A stretch of DNA of 64,000 nt. Source: Nitrobacteraceae bacterium AZCC 2146. GTDB taxonomy: Bacteria; Pseudomonadota; Alphaproteobacteria; Rhizobiales; Xanthobacteraceae. The DNA lies in NCBI GenBank assembly GCA_036924855.1, contig JBAGRP010000001.1, positions 6,374,001 through 6,438,000 of the forward strand, read 5' to 3'. The translations under genes and the position numbers were made by a program. Under the pieces are notes generated by a model. It did not search any database and had not been told where the DNA came from. It saw only the letters and a program-made list of their open reading frames with translations. This document shows, piece by piece, positions 43,610 through 53,269 of this stretch (the stretch's first letter is position 1; each line of letters opens with the position of its first letter).

Positions 43610-44074
43610 TCAGGCGAAATGGTCGCAGAGCACGGGCTCGAAGCTGTCGCGGGGCGCGGGCACGGCAGGAACGCTCGCATGGGGCACCGGCGGATTGTTG
43701 GCGATCGCTTCGACAACGGCGCAGAGGATCGCCAGCGCCATGTCCGGGTGATGTGCCTCGACAGATTGATCGAGCCATTCCGGCATCTCGCGCTGGCTGG
43801 AGAGCGCGCAGTGCCATTCGCCATTGTCATAGGCGAGGCGGCGCAGCTGCCACTGCGGCAGCTCGATGGCCAGCAGCGCCAGTGCGGCATCGGTCCAGGC
43901 GGCGGATTCGATCAGGCGATCGAGATGGGTGACCGCCGCTGTGTGGCTCATGGTGCCGAGGCGGCGGCACAAGGCGGCAAGGACATCCGCGAACAGACCG
44001 GCAGTCGGGGCAGGGACGTCGGCGAACCGGTCATCGGCCGGGCGAAAGTGATGATGTCCAGAGAGAAGCGTCAT
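43610..44074 (-). CDS. Hypothetical protein
   Basis: A 154-residue protein, with no signal peptide or membrane helix. It begins MTLLSGHHHFRPADDRFADV, has a helical centre (LFADVLAALCRRLGTM, LDRLIESAAWTDAALALLAI) and ends with DMALAILCAVVEAIANN and a Pro-rich tail. I do not recognise it. ATG 44074 is supported by GAGA upstream and by where helical, in-family-like sequence begins. Same strand as the GTG-start gene downstream, so probably one transcript. Confidence 0.6.
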   Translation of the reverse strand: MTLLSGHHHFRPADDRFADVPAPTAGLFADVLAALCRRLGTMSHTAAVTHLDRLIESAAWTDAALALLAIELPQWQLRRLAYDNGEWHCALSSQREMPEWLDQSVEAHHPDMALAILCAVVEAIANNPPVPHASVPAVPAPRDSFEPVLCDHFA

Positions 44075-44191
44075 GGCGGTATCTCGCTTGCAACGCGGTC
44101 CATCGACCGCACCTGCAAGATGAGCCGCAGGACGTTTGAAAACGAGATGGAGCGAGGGACGGAAATATAGGCGCGGCATAAGTGCTTCGTC

Positions 44192-44211
44192 GTCCCGGCC
44201 TTCGCCGGGAC
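44192..44211. repeat. Hairpin GTCCCGGC-CTTC-GCCGGGAC
   Basis: A perfect 8-base stem around a CTTC loop, upstream of the kdp operon and downstream-facing for neither neighbour. It is of the short REP-like kind common in this genus. Confidence 0.55.
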
Positions 44212-44367
44212 CGCCCGTGGAGGCGCCCCGCGTCCTTATGAGATTCCTATAACGTCGCCGTTTCCCCCATCTCGAAAACCTACGCTACTGGTGGCACCTG
44301 ATCGTGCATCACGGGCGAGAAGACCATTCGCCCGACGTCATCGCACTCAGCGCATCAGGAGTTTTCC

Positions 44368-44451
44368 ATGCTGGACGTCGTCATGCTGGCCCTCGGTCTG
44401 GGCTTCTTCGTTTTATCGGTGGGCTATGCCTACGCCTGTGAACGGTTGTGA
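44368..44451 (+). CDS. 27-residue membrane peptide at the head of the kdp operon
   Basis: Encodes MLDVVMLALGLGFFVLSVGY followed by AYACERL, essentially one membrane helix with a short charged end. AGGAG lies 7 bases before ATG 44368, and kdpF starts 10 bases after its stop. I recall a similar tiny peptide (one helix ending in Cys-[DE]-Arg-Leu) before kdpF in other alpha- and betaproteobacteria. Being first in the operon, it might stabilise the Kdp complex as KdpF does. Position and ribosome-binding site are direct evidence; function is inference. Confidence 0.72.
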   Translation: MLDVVMLALGLGFFVLSVGYAYACERL

Positions 44452-44461
44452 GGAGCACATC

Positions 44462-44551
44462 ATGATTTTCGATTATTCGCTCGCCGGCATCGTGACCGCC
44501 GGATTGCTGATCTACCTCACTTACGCGCTGCTGCGACCTGAGCGGTTCTGA
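44462..44551 (+). CDS. kdpF: K+-transporting ATPase small subunit KdpF
   Basis: A 29-residue single-helix peptide (IFDYSLAGIVTAGLLIYLTY then ALLRPERF) that stabilises the KdpABC complex. The closing sequence LLRPERF is the KdpF hallmark. GGAGCA lies just upstream. It is followed by a 70-base gap with a dispersed repeat and then kdpA. Confidence 0.93.
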   Translation: MIFDYSLAGIVTAGLLIYLTYALLRPERF

Positions 44552-44553
44552 TC

Positions 44554-44598
44554 GCATGATACCGAAAAGTGACAACCGGTTTTCGGAAAAGATCATGC
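44554..44598. repeat. Dispersed palindromic repeat between kdpF and kdpA
   Basis: GCATGAT at 44554-44560 and ATCATGC at 44592-44598 bracket an imperfect inner dyad with CCGAAAAG and GGTTTTCGG. I recognise the motif as an intergenic repeat frequent in Bradyrhizobium-like genomes. Inside an operon it may tune mRNA stability or the KdpF:KdpA ratio. Confidence 0.6.
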
Positions 44599-44620
44599 GC
44601 AATTTAAAAGGTTTACGACC

Positions 44621-46324
44621 ATGACTATGATTGGCTGGATTCAAATTCTTCTGTACTGCGCGATCGTCGTCGCGCTGGTGAAGCCGCTCGGCGGGTACAT
44701 GACGCGCGTCTTCAGTGGCGAGCGCACCTTCCTGTCGCCGATCCTGCGCCCGGTCGAAAGCGGGCTGTACTGGATGTCGGGCGTCAACGAGAAGCGCGAG
44801 CAGCACTGGCTGACCTACACCGTCGCCATGCTGTTTTTCCATGTTGGCGGCTTCCTCATCATCTATGCGGTGATGCGGCTGCAGGCGCTGCTGCCGTTCA
44901 ATCCCGCGGGTCAGTCGGCGGTGGCCGAGGATCTGTCGTTCAACACCGCGATCTCCTTCATCACCAACACCAACTGGCAGAATTACGGCGGCGAAAGCAC
45001 GGTCTCCTATCTCGTGCAGATGCTCGGCCTGACCCACCAGAACTTCCTGTCGGCGGCCACCGGCATCGCGCTCGCAGTGGCACTGATCCGCGGCTTCTCG
45101 CGGTCGTCGATGCGCACCATCGGCAATTTCTGGGTCGATGTGACCCGCTGCACGCTCTATGTGCTGCTGCCGATCTGCATCGTCTACACGCTGTTCCTGG
45201 TCTGGCAGGGCATTCCGCAGACGCTCGGCGCCTATGTCGATGCCACCACGCTGGAAGGCGCCAAGCAGACCATAGCGGTCGGCCCCGTCGCATCGCAGGT
45301 CGCGATCAAGATGCTCGGCACCAATGGCGGCGGCTTCTTCAATGCCAATGCCGCGCATCCGTTCGAGAACCCGACGGCGTTGTCGAACTTCATCCAGATG
45401 ATCTCGATCTTCGCGCTCGGCGCCGCGTTGACCAATGTGTTTGGCCGCATGGTCGGGAACCAGCGCCAGGGCTGGGCGATCCTCGGCGTGATGGGCGTGC
45501 TGTTCATTGTCGGCGTCGCCGTCACCTATGGCGCCGAAGCCTCGGGCACCACGGGCCTCAACGCCCTCGGCCTCACCGGTGGCAACATGGAAGGCAAGGA
45601 GTTGCGCTTCGGCATCGTTGCGTCATCGCTGTTCGCGGTCATCACCACGGCAGCATCCTGTGGTGCGGTCAACGCCATGCATGATTCCTTCACCGCGATC
45701 GGCGGCATGATTCCGCTGATCAACATGCAGCTCGGCGAGATCATCATCGGCGGCGTCGGCGCCGGCCTCTACGGCATGCTGCTGTTCGTCGTGCTGGCGA
45801 TCTTCGTCGCCGGCCTGATGGTCGGCCGCACGCCGGAATATGTCGGCAAGAAGATCGAGGCGCGCGAGGTCAAGATGGCGATGCTCGCCATTCTGGTTCT
45901 GCCGCTGATGTATCTCGGCTGGACCGCGGTGGCGGTGGTGCTGCCTTCGGCGGTCGCGTCGATGGCCAATGCCGGGCCGCATGGCTTCACCGAGGTGCTC
46001 TATGCCTTCACCTCGGCCACCGGCAACAACGGTTCGGCGTTCGCTGGCCTGACCGGCAACACCTTCTTCTACAACCTCACCCTCGCCAGTTCGATGTTCG
46101 TCGGCCGGTTCTTCATGATCGTTCCGGCGATGGCGCTGGCGGGGTCTCTGGCCGCGAAGAAATCGATCCCGGCTTCCGCAGGCACCTTGCCCACCACTGG
46201 CGGCCTGTTCGTTGGACTGGTTGTCGGCGTCATCCTGATCATCGGCGGTCTCACCTTCTTCCCGGCGCTCGCGCTCGGACCGATCGTCGAGCACCTCGCG
46301 ATGACCGCCAACACCCTGTTCTGA
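44621..46324 (+). CDS. kdpA: K+-transporting ATPase potassium-binding subunit
   Basis: A 567-residue, ten-helix channel-like protein that binds K+ from the periplasm and passes it to the Kdp pump. The four selectivity-filter-like regions are visible, including [15 protein letters not shown] near residue 118, [20 protein letters not shown] near 233, [16 protein letters not shown] ([12 protein letters not shown]) near 345 and [12 protein letters not shown] near 468. Length is close to E. coli KdpA (557). It is 23 bases ahead of kdpB and co-transcribed with it. Confidence 0.97.
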   Translation: MTMIGWIQILLYCAIVVALVKPLGGYMTRVFSGERTFLSPILRPVESGLYWMSGVNEKREQHWLTYTVAMLFFHVGGFLIIYAVMRLQALLPFNPAGQSAVAEDLSFNTAISFITNTNWQNYGGESTVSYLVQMLGLTHQNFLSAATGIALAVALIRGFSRSSMRTIGNFWVDVTRCTLYVLLPICIVYTLFLVWQGIPQTLGAYVDATTLEGAKQTIAVGPVASQVAIKMLGTNGGGFFNANAAHPFENPTALSNFIQMISIFALGAALTNVFGRMVGNQRQGWAILGVMGVLFIVGVAVTYGAEASGTTGLNALGLTGGNMEGKELRFGIVASSLFAVITTAASCGAVNAMHDSFTAIGGMIPLINMQLGEIIIGGVGAGLYGMLLFVVLAIFVAGLMVGRTPEYVGKKIEAREVKMAMLAILVLPLMYLGWTAVAVVLPSAVASMANAGPHGFTEVLYAFTSATGNNGSAFAGLTGNTFFYNLTLASSMFVGRFFMIVPAMALAGSLAAKKSIPASAGTLPTTGGLFVGLVVGVILIIGGLTFFPALALGPIVEHLAMTANTLF

Positions 46325-46347
46325 TCGAACTCATTCGGAGTACTTCC

Positions 46348-48462
46348 ATGGAAACGTTAAAACTGCAGAAGCGGGCCCCGGTCTCGGCCATGCTTGATCC
46401 CAAGATCGTCGTGCCGGCCATCGGCTATGCCTTTGCCAAGCTCGATCCGCGGCTGATGATCAAGAACCCCGTGATGTTCGTGGTCGAAATCGTGGCCGCG
46501 CTGACCACCGTGATCTTCGTCAAGAACCTCTTCACGGGTGGTGCCGAACTGGGCTTCACGTTCCAGATCATCCTGTGGCTCTGGTTCACTGTGCTGTTCG
46601 CCAACTTCGCCGAAGCCGTCGCAGAGGGCCGCGGCAAGGCCCAGGCCGAGTCGCTGAAGAAGACCCGCACCGAAAGTCAGGCCAAGCTCCTGACCGGCAA
46701 TGACAAGAGCTACCGCATGGTCTCGGGCACCAGCCTGAAGGTCGGCGATGTCGTGCTGGTGGAAGCCGGCGACAACATCCCGTCCGACGGCGAAGTGATT
46801 GAGGGCGTGGCCTCGGTGAATGAAGCCGCGATCACCGGCGAGTCCGCGCCGGTGATCCGGGAATCCGGCGGCGACCGCTCCGCGGTCACTGGCGGCACGC
46901 AGGTGCTGTCCGACTGGATCCGCGTGCGCATTACCGCGGCGCAGGGCTCCACCTTCATCGACCGCATGATCAAGCTGGTGGAAGGCGCCGAGCGACAGAA
47001 GACGCCGAACGAGATCGCGCTCAACATCCTGCTGGTCGGCCTCACCATCATCTTCGTGTTCGCCACGGTGACGATCCCGAGCTACGCGACCTATGCCGGC
47101 GGCACGATCTCGGTCGTGGTGCTGGTGGCGCTGTTCGTGACGCTGATCCCGACCACCATCGGTGCGCTGCTCTCGGCCATCGGCATTGCCGGCATGGACC
47201 GCCTGGTGCGCTTCAACGTGCTGGCAATGTCCGGCCGCGCGGTGGAAGCCGCCGGTGACGTCGACACCTTGCTGCTCGACAAGACCGGCACCATCACGCT
47301 CGGCAACCGCCAGGCCACGGCGTTTCGTCCGGTGCGCGGCGTCACCGAGCAGGAGCTGGCTGACGCGGCGCAACTGGCCTCGCTGGCCGATGAGACACCG
47401 GAAGGCCGCTCGATCGTCGTGCTCGCCAAGGAGAAGTACAATATCCGCGGCCGCGACATGGCCGAGCTCGGCGCCACCTTTGTGCCGTTCACGGCGCAGA
47501 CCCGCATGAGCGGCGTCGATGCCGGCAGTTCGTCCGTCCGCAAGGGCGCGGTGGATTCGATCCTGACCTACGTCAACGGCGGCGCCACCTTTGCCGTCAC
47601 GTCAGGCAATACCGCGCGAGCGATGCAGCCGGCGGCCATGAGCGATACTGCGCGGGAGATCCAGGCGATCTCCGACGAGATCGCAAAGGAGGGTGGCACG
47701 CCGCTGGCGGTGGCCCGCGACGGCAAGCTGCTCGGGGTGGTTCACCTCAAGGATATCGTCAAGGGCGGCATCCGCGAGCGTTTTGCCGAATTGCGCCGGA
47801 TGGGCATCCGCACTGTGATGATCACCGGCGACAACCCGATGACCGCGGCGGCGATTGCCGCGGAAGCCGGCGTCGATGACTTCCTGGCGCAGGCAACGCC
47901 CGAGGATAAGCTGCAGCTCATTCGTGACGAGCAGGCCAAGGGCAAGCTGGTGGCGATGTGCGGCGACGGTACCAACGACGCACCGGCGCTCGCTCAAGCA
48001 GATGTCGGTGTCGCCATGAACACCGGTACCCAGGCGGCCCGCGAAGCCGGCAATATGGTCGATCTGGACTCCAATCCGACCAAGCTGATCGAGATCGTCG
48101 AAATCGGCAAGCAGCTGCTGATGACGCGAGGTGCGCTGACCACCTTCTCGATCGCCAACGACGTGGCGAAGTATTTCGCTATCATCCCGGCGATCTTCCT
48201 CGCCTTCTATCCGCAGCTGGAGATGCTCAACATCATGCATCTGGCGAGCCCGCAGAGCGCGATCCTCTCGGCGATCATCTTCAACGCGATCATCATCATC
48301 GCGCTGATTCCGCTGGCGCTGAAGGGCGTCGCCTATCGCCCGATCGGCGCCGGCGCGTTGCTCAGTCGCAACCTGCTGATCTACGGCGTCGGCGGCATCA
48401 TCATTCCGTTCATCGGTATCAAGGCGATCGACCTGATGGTCTCAGCCTTGCACTTGGTCTGA
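46348..48462 (+). CDS. kdpB: K+-transporting P-type ATPase, catalytic subunit
   Basis: A 704-residue P-type ATPase that powers high-affinity K+ import. The phosphorylated aspartate is Asp311 in [13 protein letters not shown]; the actuator loop TGES is present near residue 163 with its inhibitory serine; the nucleotide domain follows and the hinge [20 protein letters not shown] is complete. Seven helices are expected. It lies between kdpA and kdpC with gaps of 23 and 11 bases. Nothing unusual. Confidence 0.97.
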   Translation: METLKLQKRAPVSAMLDPKIVVPAIGYAFAKLDPRLMIKNPVMFVVEIVAALTTVIFVKNLFTGGAELGFTFQIILWLWFTVLFANFAEAVAEGRGKAQAESLKKTRTESQAKLLTGNDKSYRMVSGTSLKVGDVVLVEAGDNIPSDGEVIEGVASVNEAAITGESAPVIRESGGDRSAVTGGTQVLSDWIRVRITAAQGSTFIDRMIKLVEGAERQKTPNEIALNILLVGLTIIFVFATVTIPSYATYAGGTISVVVLVALFVTLIPTTIGALLSAIGIAGMDRLVRFNVLAMSGRAVEAAGDVDTLLLDKTGTITLGNRQATAFRPVRGVTEQELADAAQLASLADETPEGRSIVVLAKEKYNIRGRDMAELGATFVPFTAQTRMSGVDAGSSSVRKGAVDSILTYVNGGATFAVTSGNTARAMQPAAMSDTAREIQAISDEIAKEGGTPLAVARDGKLLGVVHLKDIVKGGIRERFAELRRMGIRTVMITGDNPMTAAAIAAEAGVDDFLAQATPEDKLQLIRDEQAKGKLVAMCGDGTNDAPALAQADVGVAMNTGTQAAREAGNMVDLDSNPTKLIEIVEIGKQLLMTRGALTTFSIANDVAKYFAIIPAIFLAFYPQLEMLNIMHLASPQSAILSAIIFNAIIIIALIPLALKGVAYRPIGAGALLSRNLLIYGVGGIIIPFIGIKAIDLMVSALHLV

Positions 48463-48473
48463 GGAGACAAATC

Positions 48474-49076
48474 ATGTTGAAAGAAATTCGCCCCGCGATC
48501 GTTCTCCTGCTGGCGCTTACCGCCATCACCGGCCTCGGCTATCCCCTCGCCATGACCGGGGTAGCCGAGCTAATCTTCCCCGTTCAGGCGCAAGGCAGCC
48601 TGATCGAGCGCGACGGCAAGGTGGTCGGCTCGTCCCTGATCGGGCAGGAATTCACGTCAGATGAATATTTCCATGGCCGCCCCTCGGCGACCACGGGCCC
48701 GGACCCGAAGGATGCCACCAAGACGGTGCCGCAGCCCTACAACGCCATCAATTCGATGGGCTCGAATCTCGGACCGACCAGCAAGGCGCTGATCGACCGC
48801 GTCACCGAGGATGCCGACAAGCTGAAGGCGGAGAACCCCTCGGCGCCAGTGCCGGTCGATCTCGTCACCACCTCCGGCAGTGGCCTCGATCCCAACATCT
48901 CGCCGGAAGGCGCGCTGTTTCAGGTGCCGCGCGTCGCCAAGGCCCGCAAGCTGCCCGAGGATCGCGTCCGCCAGCTGGTGAACGAGAAGACCGAAGGCCG
49001 CTTCGCCGGCCTGCTGGGTGAACCCCGCATTAACGTGCTGGCGCTCAATCTGGCACTGGATGCGGCGACGAAGTAA
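48474..49076 (+). CDS. kdpC: K+-transporting ATPase subunit C
   Basis: A 200-residue subunit with one N-terminal helix ([20 protein letters not shown]) and a periplasmic domain that assists ATP and K+ coupling. Family motifs are [40 protein letters not shown] and [18 protein letters not shown] 48474 has GGAG 9 bases upstream. It is followed by kdpD after 41 bases. Confidence 0.96.
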   Translation: MLKEIRPAIVLLLALTAITGLGYPLAMTGVAELIFPVQAQGSLIERDGKVVGSSLIGQEFTSDEYFHGRPSATTGPDPKDATKTVPQPYNAINSMGSNLGPTSKALIDRVTEDADKLKAENPSAPVPVDLVTTSGSGLDPNISPEGALFQVPRVAKARKLPEDRVRQLVNEKTEGRFAGLLGEPRINVLALNLALDAATK

Positions 49077-49117
49077 CCCCAGCTAGGCTGGAGCGAGAGC
49101 GGAGACTATATTGCCTT

Positions 49118-51841
49118 ATGGCAAATCAGCGCCGCGATCACGAACAACGACCCTCGCCGGAGGCGCTGCTGGAAGCGGCCCGGCGGGAGGACAATCAGGC
49201 CGGACGGCTGAAAATCTTCGTCGGCGCCGCCCCCGGCGTCGGCAAGACCTATGAGATGCTGCAGAACGCCCATGCCAAGCGCAAGGCCGGCTTCGATGTG
49301 GTTGTCGGCGTGGTCGAGACCCACGGGCGGGCCGAGACCGAAGCGCTGCTGGCAGGACTTGAAGTGATCCCGCGGCGCCGGTTCGCCTACAGGGACCAGA
49401 ACCTCGAGGAGATGGACCTCGACGCCTTGATCGCGCGCCGCCCGCAGATCGCGCTGGTCGATGAACTCGCCCACACCAACGCGCCGGGCAGCCGCCATCC
49501 CAAGCGCTACCTCGACGTCGCCGAATTGCTCTCTCATGGCATCGACGTCTACACCGCCGTCAACATCCAGCACATCGAGAGCCTCAACGATGTGGTCACG
49601 CAGATCACCCATGTGCGGGTGCGCGAGACAGTGCCGGATTCGGTGTTCGACCGCGCCGATGCCATCGAGCTGATCGACCTCACGCCGGACGACCTGATCC
49701 AGCGCCTGCGCGAAGGCAAGGTCTACGTCCCGAAACAGGCCGAGCGCGCACTGGAGCACTATTTCTCGCCGGGCAATCTGACCGCGCTGCGCGAACTGGC
49801 GCTGCGCCGCACCGCCGAGCGGGTCGACGAGCAATTGCTCACCCATATGCAGGCCAATGCCATCGCCGGTCCCTGGGCCGCGGGTGAGCGCATTCTGGTC
49901 TGCGTCAGCGAGGATCCGCGCGCCGCGGGGCTGGTGCGCTACACCAAGCGCCTGGCCGACCGGCTGCACGCGCCCTGGACCGTGGTGAGCATCGAGACAC
50001 GGCGCAGCCTGCAATTGACTGAAGAGCAGCGCGACCGCCTCGCCGACACGCTGCGGCTGGCGGAGGCGCTGGGCGGCGAAGCGCTGACGATTCCCGGCGC
50101 TGGACGCCGCATCGCCGACGATCTCCTGAGTTTTGCGCGGGCCAACAACGTCACCCAGATCGTGATCGGCAAGGCGACGCGGTCATGGTGGTTCGAATTG
50201 CTGCGCGGCTCGGTGGTGCACGACCTGGTGCGGCGTTCCGGCAATATCAGCGTTCACGTCATTGCCGGCGAAGCGCTGGCGGCGGAGCCCTTGGCGAAGA
50301 AGACCGTACGCGCAGCCGAGCGATCCGAGCCGTTCGACCCAAAGCCTTATTTGATGGCGCTGCTGCTGGTTGCCGCAGGCCTCGGCATTGCCAAATTGAT
50401 TCAGCCGTATTTCGGGATCGAGAACGTTGACCTCGTGTTCCTCACGGCCGTCGTCAGTGCAGCGGTTCGTTTCGGACTTCTACCTTCACTGCTGGCCAGC
50501 GTTGCTGCATCGCTGAGCTACAATTTCTTCTTCCTGCCGCCAGTCTATACGTTCACGATCACCGATCCGACCAACATCGCGGCATTCTTCTTCTTTATGC
50601 TGATCGCGGTGCTGGTCTCCAATGTCGCGGCGCGGGTGCGCACGCAAGCCGTGTCGGCGTTCGGCAGGGTCAGGACCACGGAATCGCTCTACGCCTTCAG
50701 CCGCAAGCTCGCGGGCACGGCGACGCTGGACGATGTGCTGTGGGCGACGGCCTATCAGATCGCCTTGATGCTGAGGGTGCGGGTGGTGCTGTTGCTGCCG
50801 GAGGAGGGTGTGATCACCGTCAAGGCCGGCTACCCGCCGGAGGATGAACTCGACAAGGCCGATCTCGCCGCCGCGAACTGGGCATGGGGCAACGATCGCC
50901 CGGCCGGCCGCGGTTCGGAGACGCTGCCCGGCGCCAAGCGGCTGTTTCTGCCGATGCGCACCGGGCGCGGGCCGATCGGTGTGATCGGTATCGATGACGA
51001 CCGCACCGGGCCGCTGCTGACGCCGGATCAGCGGCGCTTGCTCGATGCGCTGGTCGATCAGGGAGCGCTGGCCATCGAACGCGTGCAACTGGTGGAAGAC
51101 ATGGACCGCGCCAAGCGCAGCATCGAATCCGATCGCCTGCGCGCGGCCCTGCTGACCTCGATCTCACACGACCTGAAAACGCCACTGGCCTCGGTGCTCG
51201 GCGCCGCCAGCACGATGCGCGATCTCGCGCCGAAACTGAGCGAGGCAGAGAAGAACGATCTTCTCACCACCGTCATCGATGAATCCGAGCGGCTCAATCG
51301 TTTCATCGCCAATCTGCTCGACATGACCAAGCTGGAAGCCGGCGCTATCGTGCCGAATGCGTCGCGGCAGGATCTCGGCGAGATCGTCGGCAGCGCGTTG
51401 CGCCGCGCCGGCAAGATTTTGACGCGCCATCCGGTGAAACTCGAACTGGCGCCGGACCTGCCGATGCTGGAGCTGGACGCCGTGCTGTTCGAGCAGGTGC
51501 TGTTCAATCTGCTCGACAACGCCGCGAAATATGCACCTGCCGATACGACCATCGCGATCAAGGCGCTGCGCGACAAGGATTCGGTGTCGTTGCAGATCAT
51601 CGACGAGGGTGCCGGCATTCCAGCGCATGACCTCGAAAATGTGTTCGACAAGTTCTATCGCGCACAGAAGGGCGACCATGTCCGCGCCGGCACCGGGCTG
51701 GGCCTCGCCATCTCGCGCGGCTTCGTCGAGGCCATGCACGGCACCATCTCCGCCACCAACCGAAGCGACCGATCAGGCGCAATATTGACCGTCCGCCTGC
51801 CGATCCCGCCGGAATCCGAAGCTCTGGACACCGCCGCATGA
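49118..51841 (+). CDS. kdpD: Osmosensitive K+ channel histidine kinase KdpD
   Basis: A 907-residue membrane sensor kinase that senses low K+ or turgor and phosphorylates KdpE. Residues about 30-240 are the KdpD domain with P-loop GAAPGVGKT at 36-44 and the DELAHTNAPGSRHPKRY signature; about 250-370 is a USP-like domain (IVIGKATRSWWFELLRGSV). Four helices follow near 400-500, then a GAF domain near 520-660. The kinase core has TSISHDLKTPLASVLG with the phosphorylated His near 688 and the HATPase boxes LLDNAAKYAP and GTGLGLAI. Its stop overlaps kdpE by 4 bases (ATGA). Confidence 0.97.
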   Translation: MANQRRDHEQRPSPEALLEAARREDNQAGRLKIFVGAAPGVGKTYEMLQNAHAKRKAGFDVVVGVVETHGRAETEALLAGLEVIPRRRFAYRDQNLEEMDLDALIARRPQIALVDELAHTNAPGSRHPKRYLDVAELLSHGIDVYTAVNIQHIESLNDVVTQITHVRVRETVPDSVFDRADAIELIDLTPDDLIQRLREGKVYVPKQAERALEHYFSPGNLTALRELALRRTAERVDEQLLTHMQANAIAGPWAAGERILVCVSEDPRAAGLVRYTKRLADRLHAPWTVVSIETRRSLQLTEEQRDRLADTLRLAEALGGEALTIPGAGRRIADDLLSFARANNVTQIVIGKATRSWWFELLRGSVVHDLVRRSGNISVHVIAGEALAAEPLAKKTVRAAERSEPFDPKPYLMALLLVAAGLGIAKLIQPYFGIENVDLVFLTAVVSAAVRFGLLPSLLASVAASLSYNFFFLPPVYTFTITDPTNIAAFFFFMLIAVLVSNVAARVRTQAVSAFGRVRTTESLYAFSRKLAGTATLDDVLWATAYQIALMLRVRVVLLLPEEGVITVKAGYPPEDELDKADLAAANWAWGNDRPAGRGSETLPGAKRLFLPMRTGRGPIGVIGIDDDRTGPLLTPDQRRLLDALVDQGALAIERVQLVEDMDRAKRSIESDRLRAALLTSISHDLKTPLASVLGAASTMRDLAPKLSEAEKNDLLTTVIDESERLNRFIANLLDMTKLEAGAIVPNASRQDLGEIVGSALRRAGKILTRHPVKLELAPDLPMLELDAVLFEQVLFNLLDNAAKYAPADTTIAIKALRDKDSVSLQIIDEGAGIPAHDLENVFDKFYRAQKGDHVRAGTGLGLAISRGFVEAMHGTISATNRSDRSGAILTVRLPIPPESEALDTAA

Positions 51842-52527
51842 ACGCCGCCGCCATCAAGGTTCTTGTCATCGATGACGAGCCGCCGATCCGCAAACTGCTG
51901 CGCATGGGCCTGACGACGCAGGGCTATGACATCCTTGAAGCCAGCAACGGCAAGATCGCGCTCGAACTGCTGGCCGAAGGCCCGGCGCTGATCATCCTCG
52001 ACCTCGGCCTGCCGGATATCCAGGGCCATGATCTCCTGCGCATGATACGTGCCCGCAACGACAGCGTGCCGATCGTGGTGCTGTCGAGCCGCGGCGATGA
52101 GGCCGGCAAGGTTCAGGCGCTCGATCTTGGCGCCGACGACTACCTGACCAAACCGTTCGGCATGGACGAGCTGCTGGCGCGGATGCGCGCTGCGCTGCGG
52201 CATCAGCTGCAGGTGCATGGCGAGCGTCCGGTGTTCAAGACCGGCGAACTCTCGGTCGATCTGGTCCGCCGCCTGGTAAAAGTCGGCGAGAAGGATGTGA
52301 AGTTATCGCCTAAGGAATACGAGCTGCTGCGCGTGCTGGTGCAGCATGCCGGCAAGGTGCTGACCCATCGCTTCCTGCTGAAGGAGTTGTGGGACGAACT
52401 CACCGACGCGCAATATCTGCGGGTCTATGTGCGGCAGCTTCGGCAAAAGATCGAGGTCGACCCGGAGCGCCCGCAACTTGTGCTGACCGAAACGGGGATC
52501 GGCTATCGGCTGCGGGCGGGGGATTAG
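51838..52527 (+). CDS. kdpE: Response regulator KdpE
   Basis: A 229-residue OmpR-type response regulator. The receiver domain has the acidic pair DDE near residue 12, the phospho-acceptor Asp55 in ILDLGLPDIQG, and Lys near 105 in DYLTKPFGMDELLAR. The C-terminal winged helix (VKLSPKEYELLRVLVQHAGK, RVYVRQLRQKIEVDP) binds DNA upstream of the kdp structural genes. It overlaps kdpD, so kinase and regulator are made together. In this operon the regulators follow the pump genes on one transcript, giving autoinduction. Confidence 0.97.
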   Translation: MNAAAIKVLVIDDEPPIRKLLRMGLTTQGYDILEASNGKIALELLAEGPALIILDLGLPDIQGHDLLRMIRARNDSVPIVVLSSRGDEAGKVQALDLGADDYLTKPFGMDELLARMRAALRHQLQVHGERPVFKTGELSVDLVRRLVKVGEKDVKLSPKEYELLRVLVQHAGKVLTHRFLLKELWDELTDAQYLRVYVRQLRQKIEVDPERPQLVLTETGIGYRLRAGD

Positions 52528-52544
52528 CCGCCATTGCATTATTT

Positions 52545-52627
52545 CGTCATTGCGAGGAGCCCTTGCGACGAAGCAATCCAGTTCTTGCTTGCGGCTTCTG
52601 GATTGCTTCGCTCCGCTCGCAATGACG
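52545..52627. repeat. Long inverted repeat after kdpE
   Basis: CGTCATTGCGAG at 52545 and CTCGCAATGACG at 52616-52627 pair, with AAGCAATCCAG and CTGGATTGCTT inside, to make a long interrupted stem. This CGTCATTGCGAG element is one I know from many alphaproteobacterial genomes. It probably also ends the kdp transcript. Confidence 0.7.
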
Positions 52628-52705
52628 GCGGCGCCTGCAGTGCGCAATCTGGAACTATCATCACCTGCAATTATTATTTCCCTTATAAACAGGGAGGTAC
52701 CATCC

Positions 52706-52972
52706 ATGGCTCGAAAATACTCCAAAAAGGCTTCTGCCAAGGTCGAGCGCGCGATGAAGAAGCGCAAGGCGGGCACGCTGAAGAGCGGGCGCTCCGGCAA
52801 GACGGTGAAGAGCAGGAAGCAGGCGATTGCGATCGGACTGTCGGAGGCGCGGGCCGAGGGCAAGAAGGTGCCGAAGAAGAAATCTGCGAAGAAAGCCGCC
52901 AAGAAGACGACCAGAAAGACGACGAAGAAAAAAGCGGCGAAAAAGAAAGCCACCAAAAAGGCCAAGCGCTAA
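52706..52972 (+). CDS. DUF6496 lysine-rich histone-like protein
   Basis: An 88-residue, highly basic protein. The N-terminal half (ARKYSKKASAKVERAMKKRK, GTLKSGRSGKTVKSRKQAIA, IGLSEAR) is the DUF6496 signature; the C-terminal half is a run of Lys/Ala repeats like histone H1 tails. It should bind nucleic acid without sequence preference. GGGAGG is 8 bases before ATG 52706. It stands between kdp and the Ku gene; whether it helps DNA repair is inference from position only. Confidence 0.85.
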   Translation: MARKYSKKASAKVERAMKKRKAGTLKSGRSGKTVKSRKQAIAIGLSEARAEGKKVPKKKSAKKAAKKTTRKTTKKKAAKKKATKKAKR

Positions 52973-53016
52973 TCATCAGCTTCACAGCGAAACAGATAGG
53001 CCGTTGATCGGCCGGT

Positions 53017-53268
53017 CTACTTCGTTTGCAGGATCGCCTTCATCAAATGGTCCTTGCAGCCGTCCGGCTTGCCCTGCGCCAACGCTTCGCTAGCAGCGCC
53101 GATCTCCGTCGAGGCTGTGGTTTTCTGCTTGCCGTCCTTCATTTTGGCAATGGCTTCGGCGGTGCTGCCAATGTTGGCCGCGTTGCATTCCCGGGGTTCC
53201 AGCGTCTGCGCAAGTGAGGCCGTGGTCGCCAACGCGGCGATGCCGGCGATGAGAAGAGCCTTCACCAT
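53017..53268 (-). CDS. Small exported protein downstream of ku
   Basis: An 83-residue protein with signal peptide (residues 1-20, ending SLA) and a short mature part with two cysteines (PRECNAANI and DGCKDHLMKA). ATG 53268 lies 1 base after the Ku stop, so it is co-transcribed with ku. A longer frame to 53337 would overlap ku and is not preferred. I do not recognise a family and see no link to repair beyond position. Confidence 0.65.
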   Translation of the reverse strand: MVKALLIAGIAALATTASLAQTLEPRECNAANIGSTAEAIAKMKDGKQKTTASTEIGAASEALAQGKPDGCKDHLMKAILQTK

Positions 53269-53269
53269 C

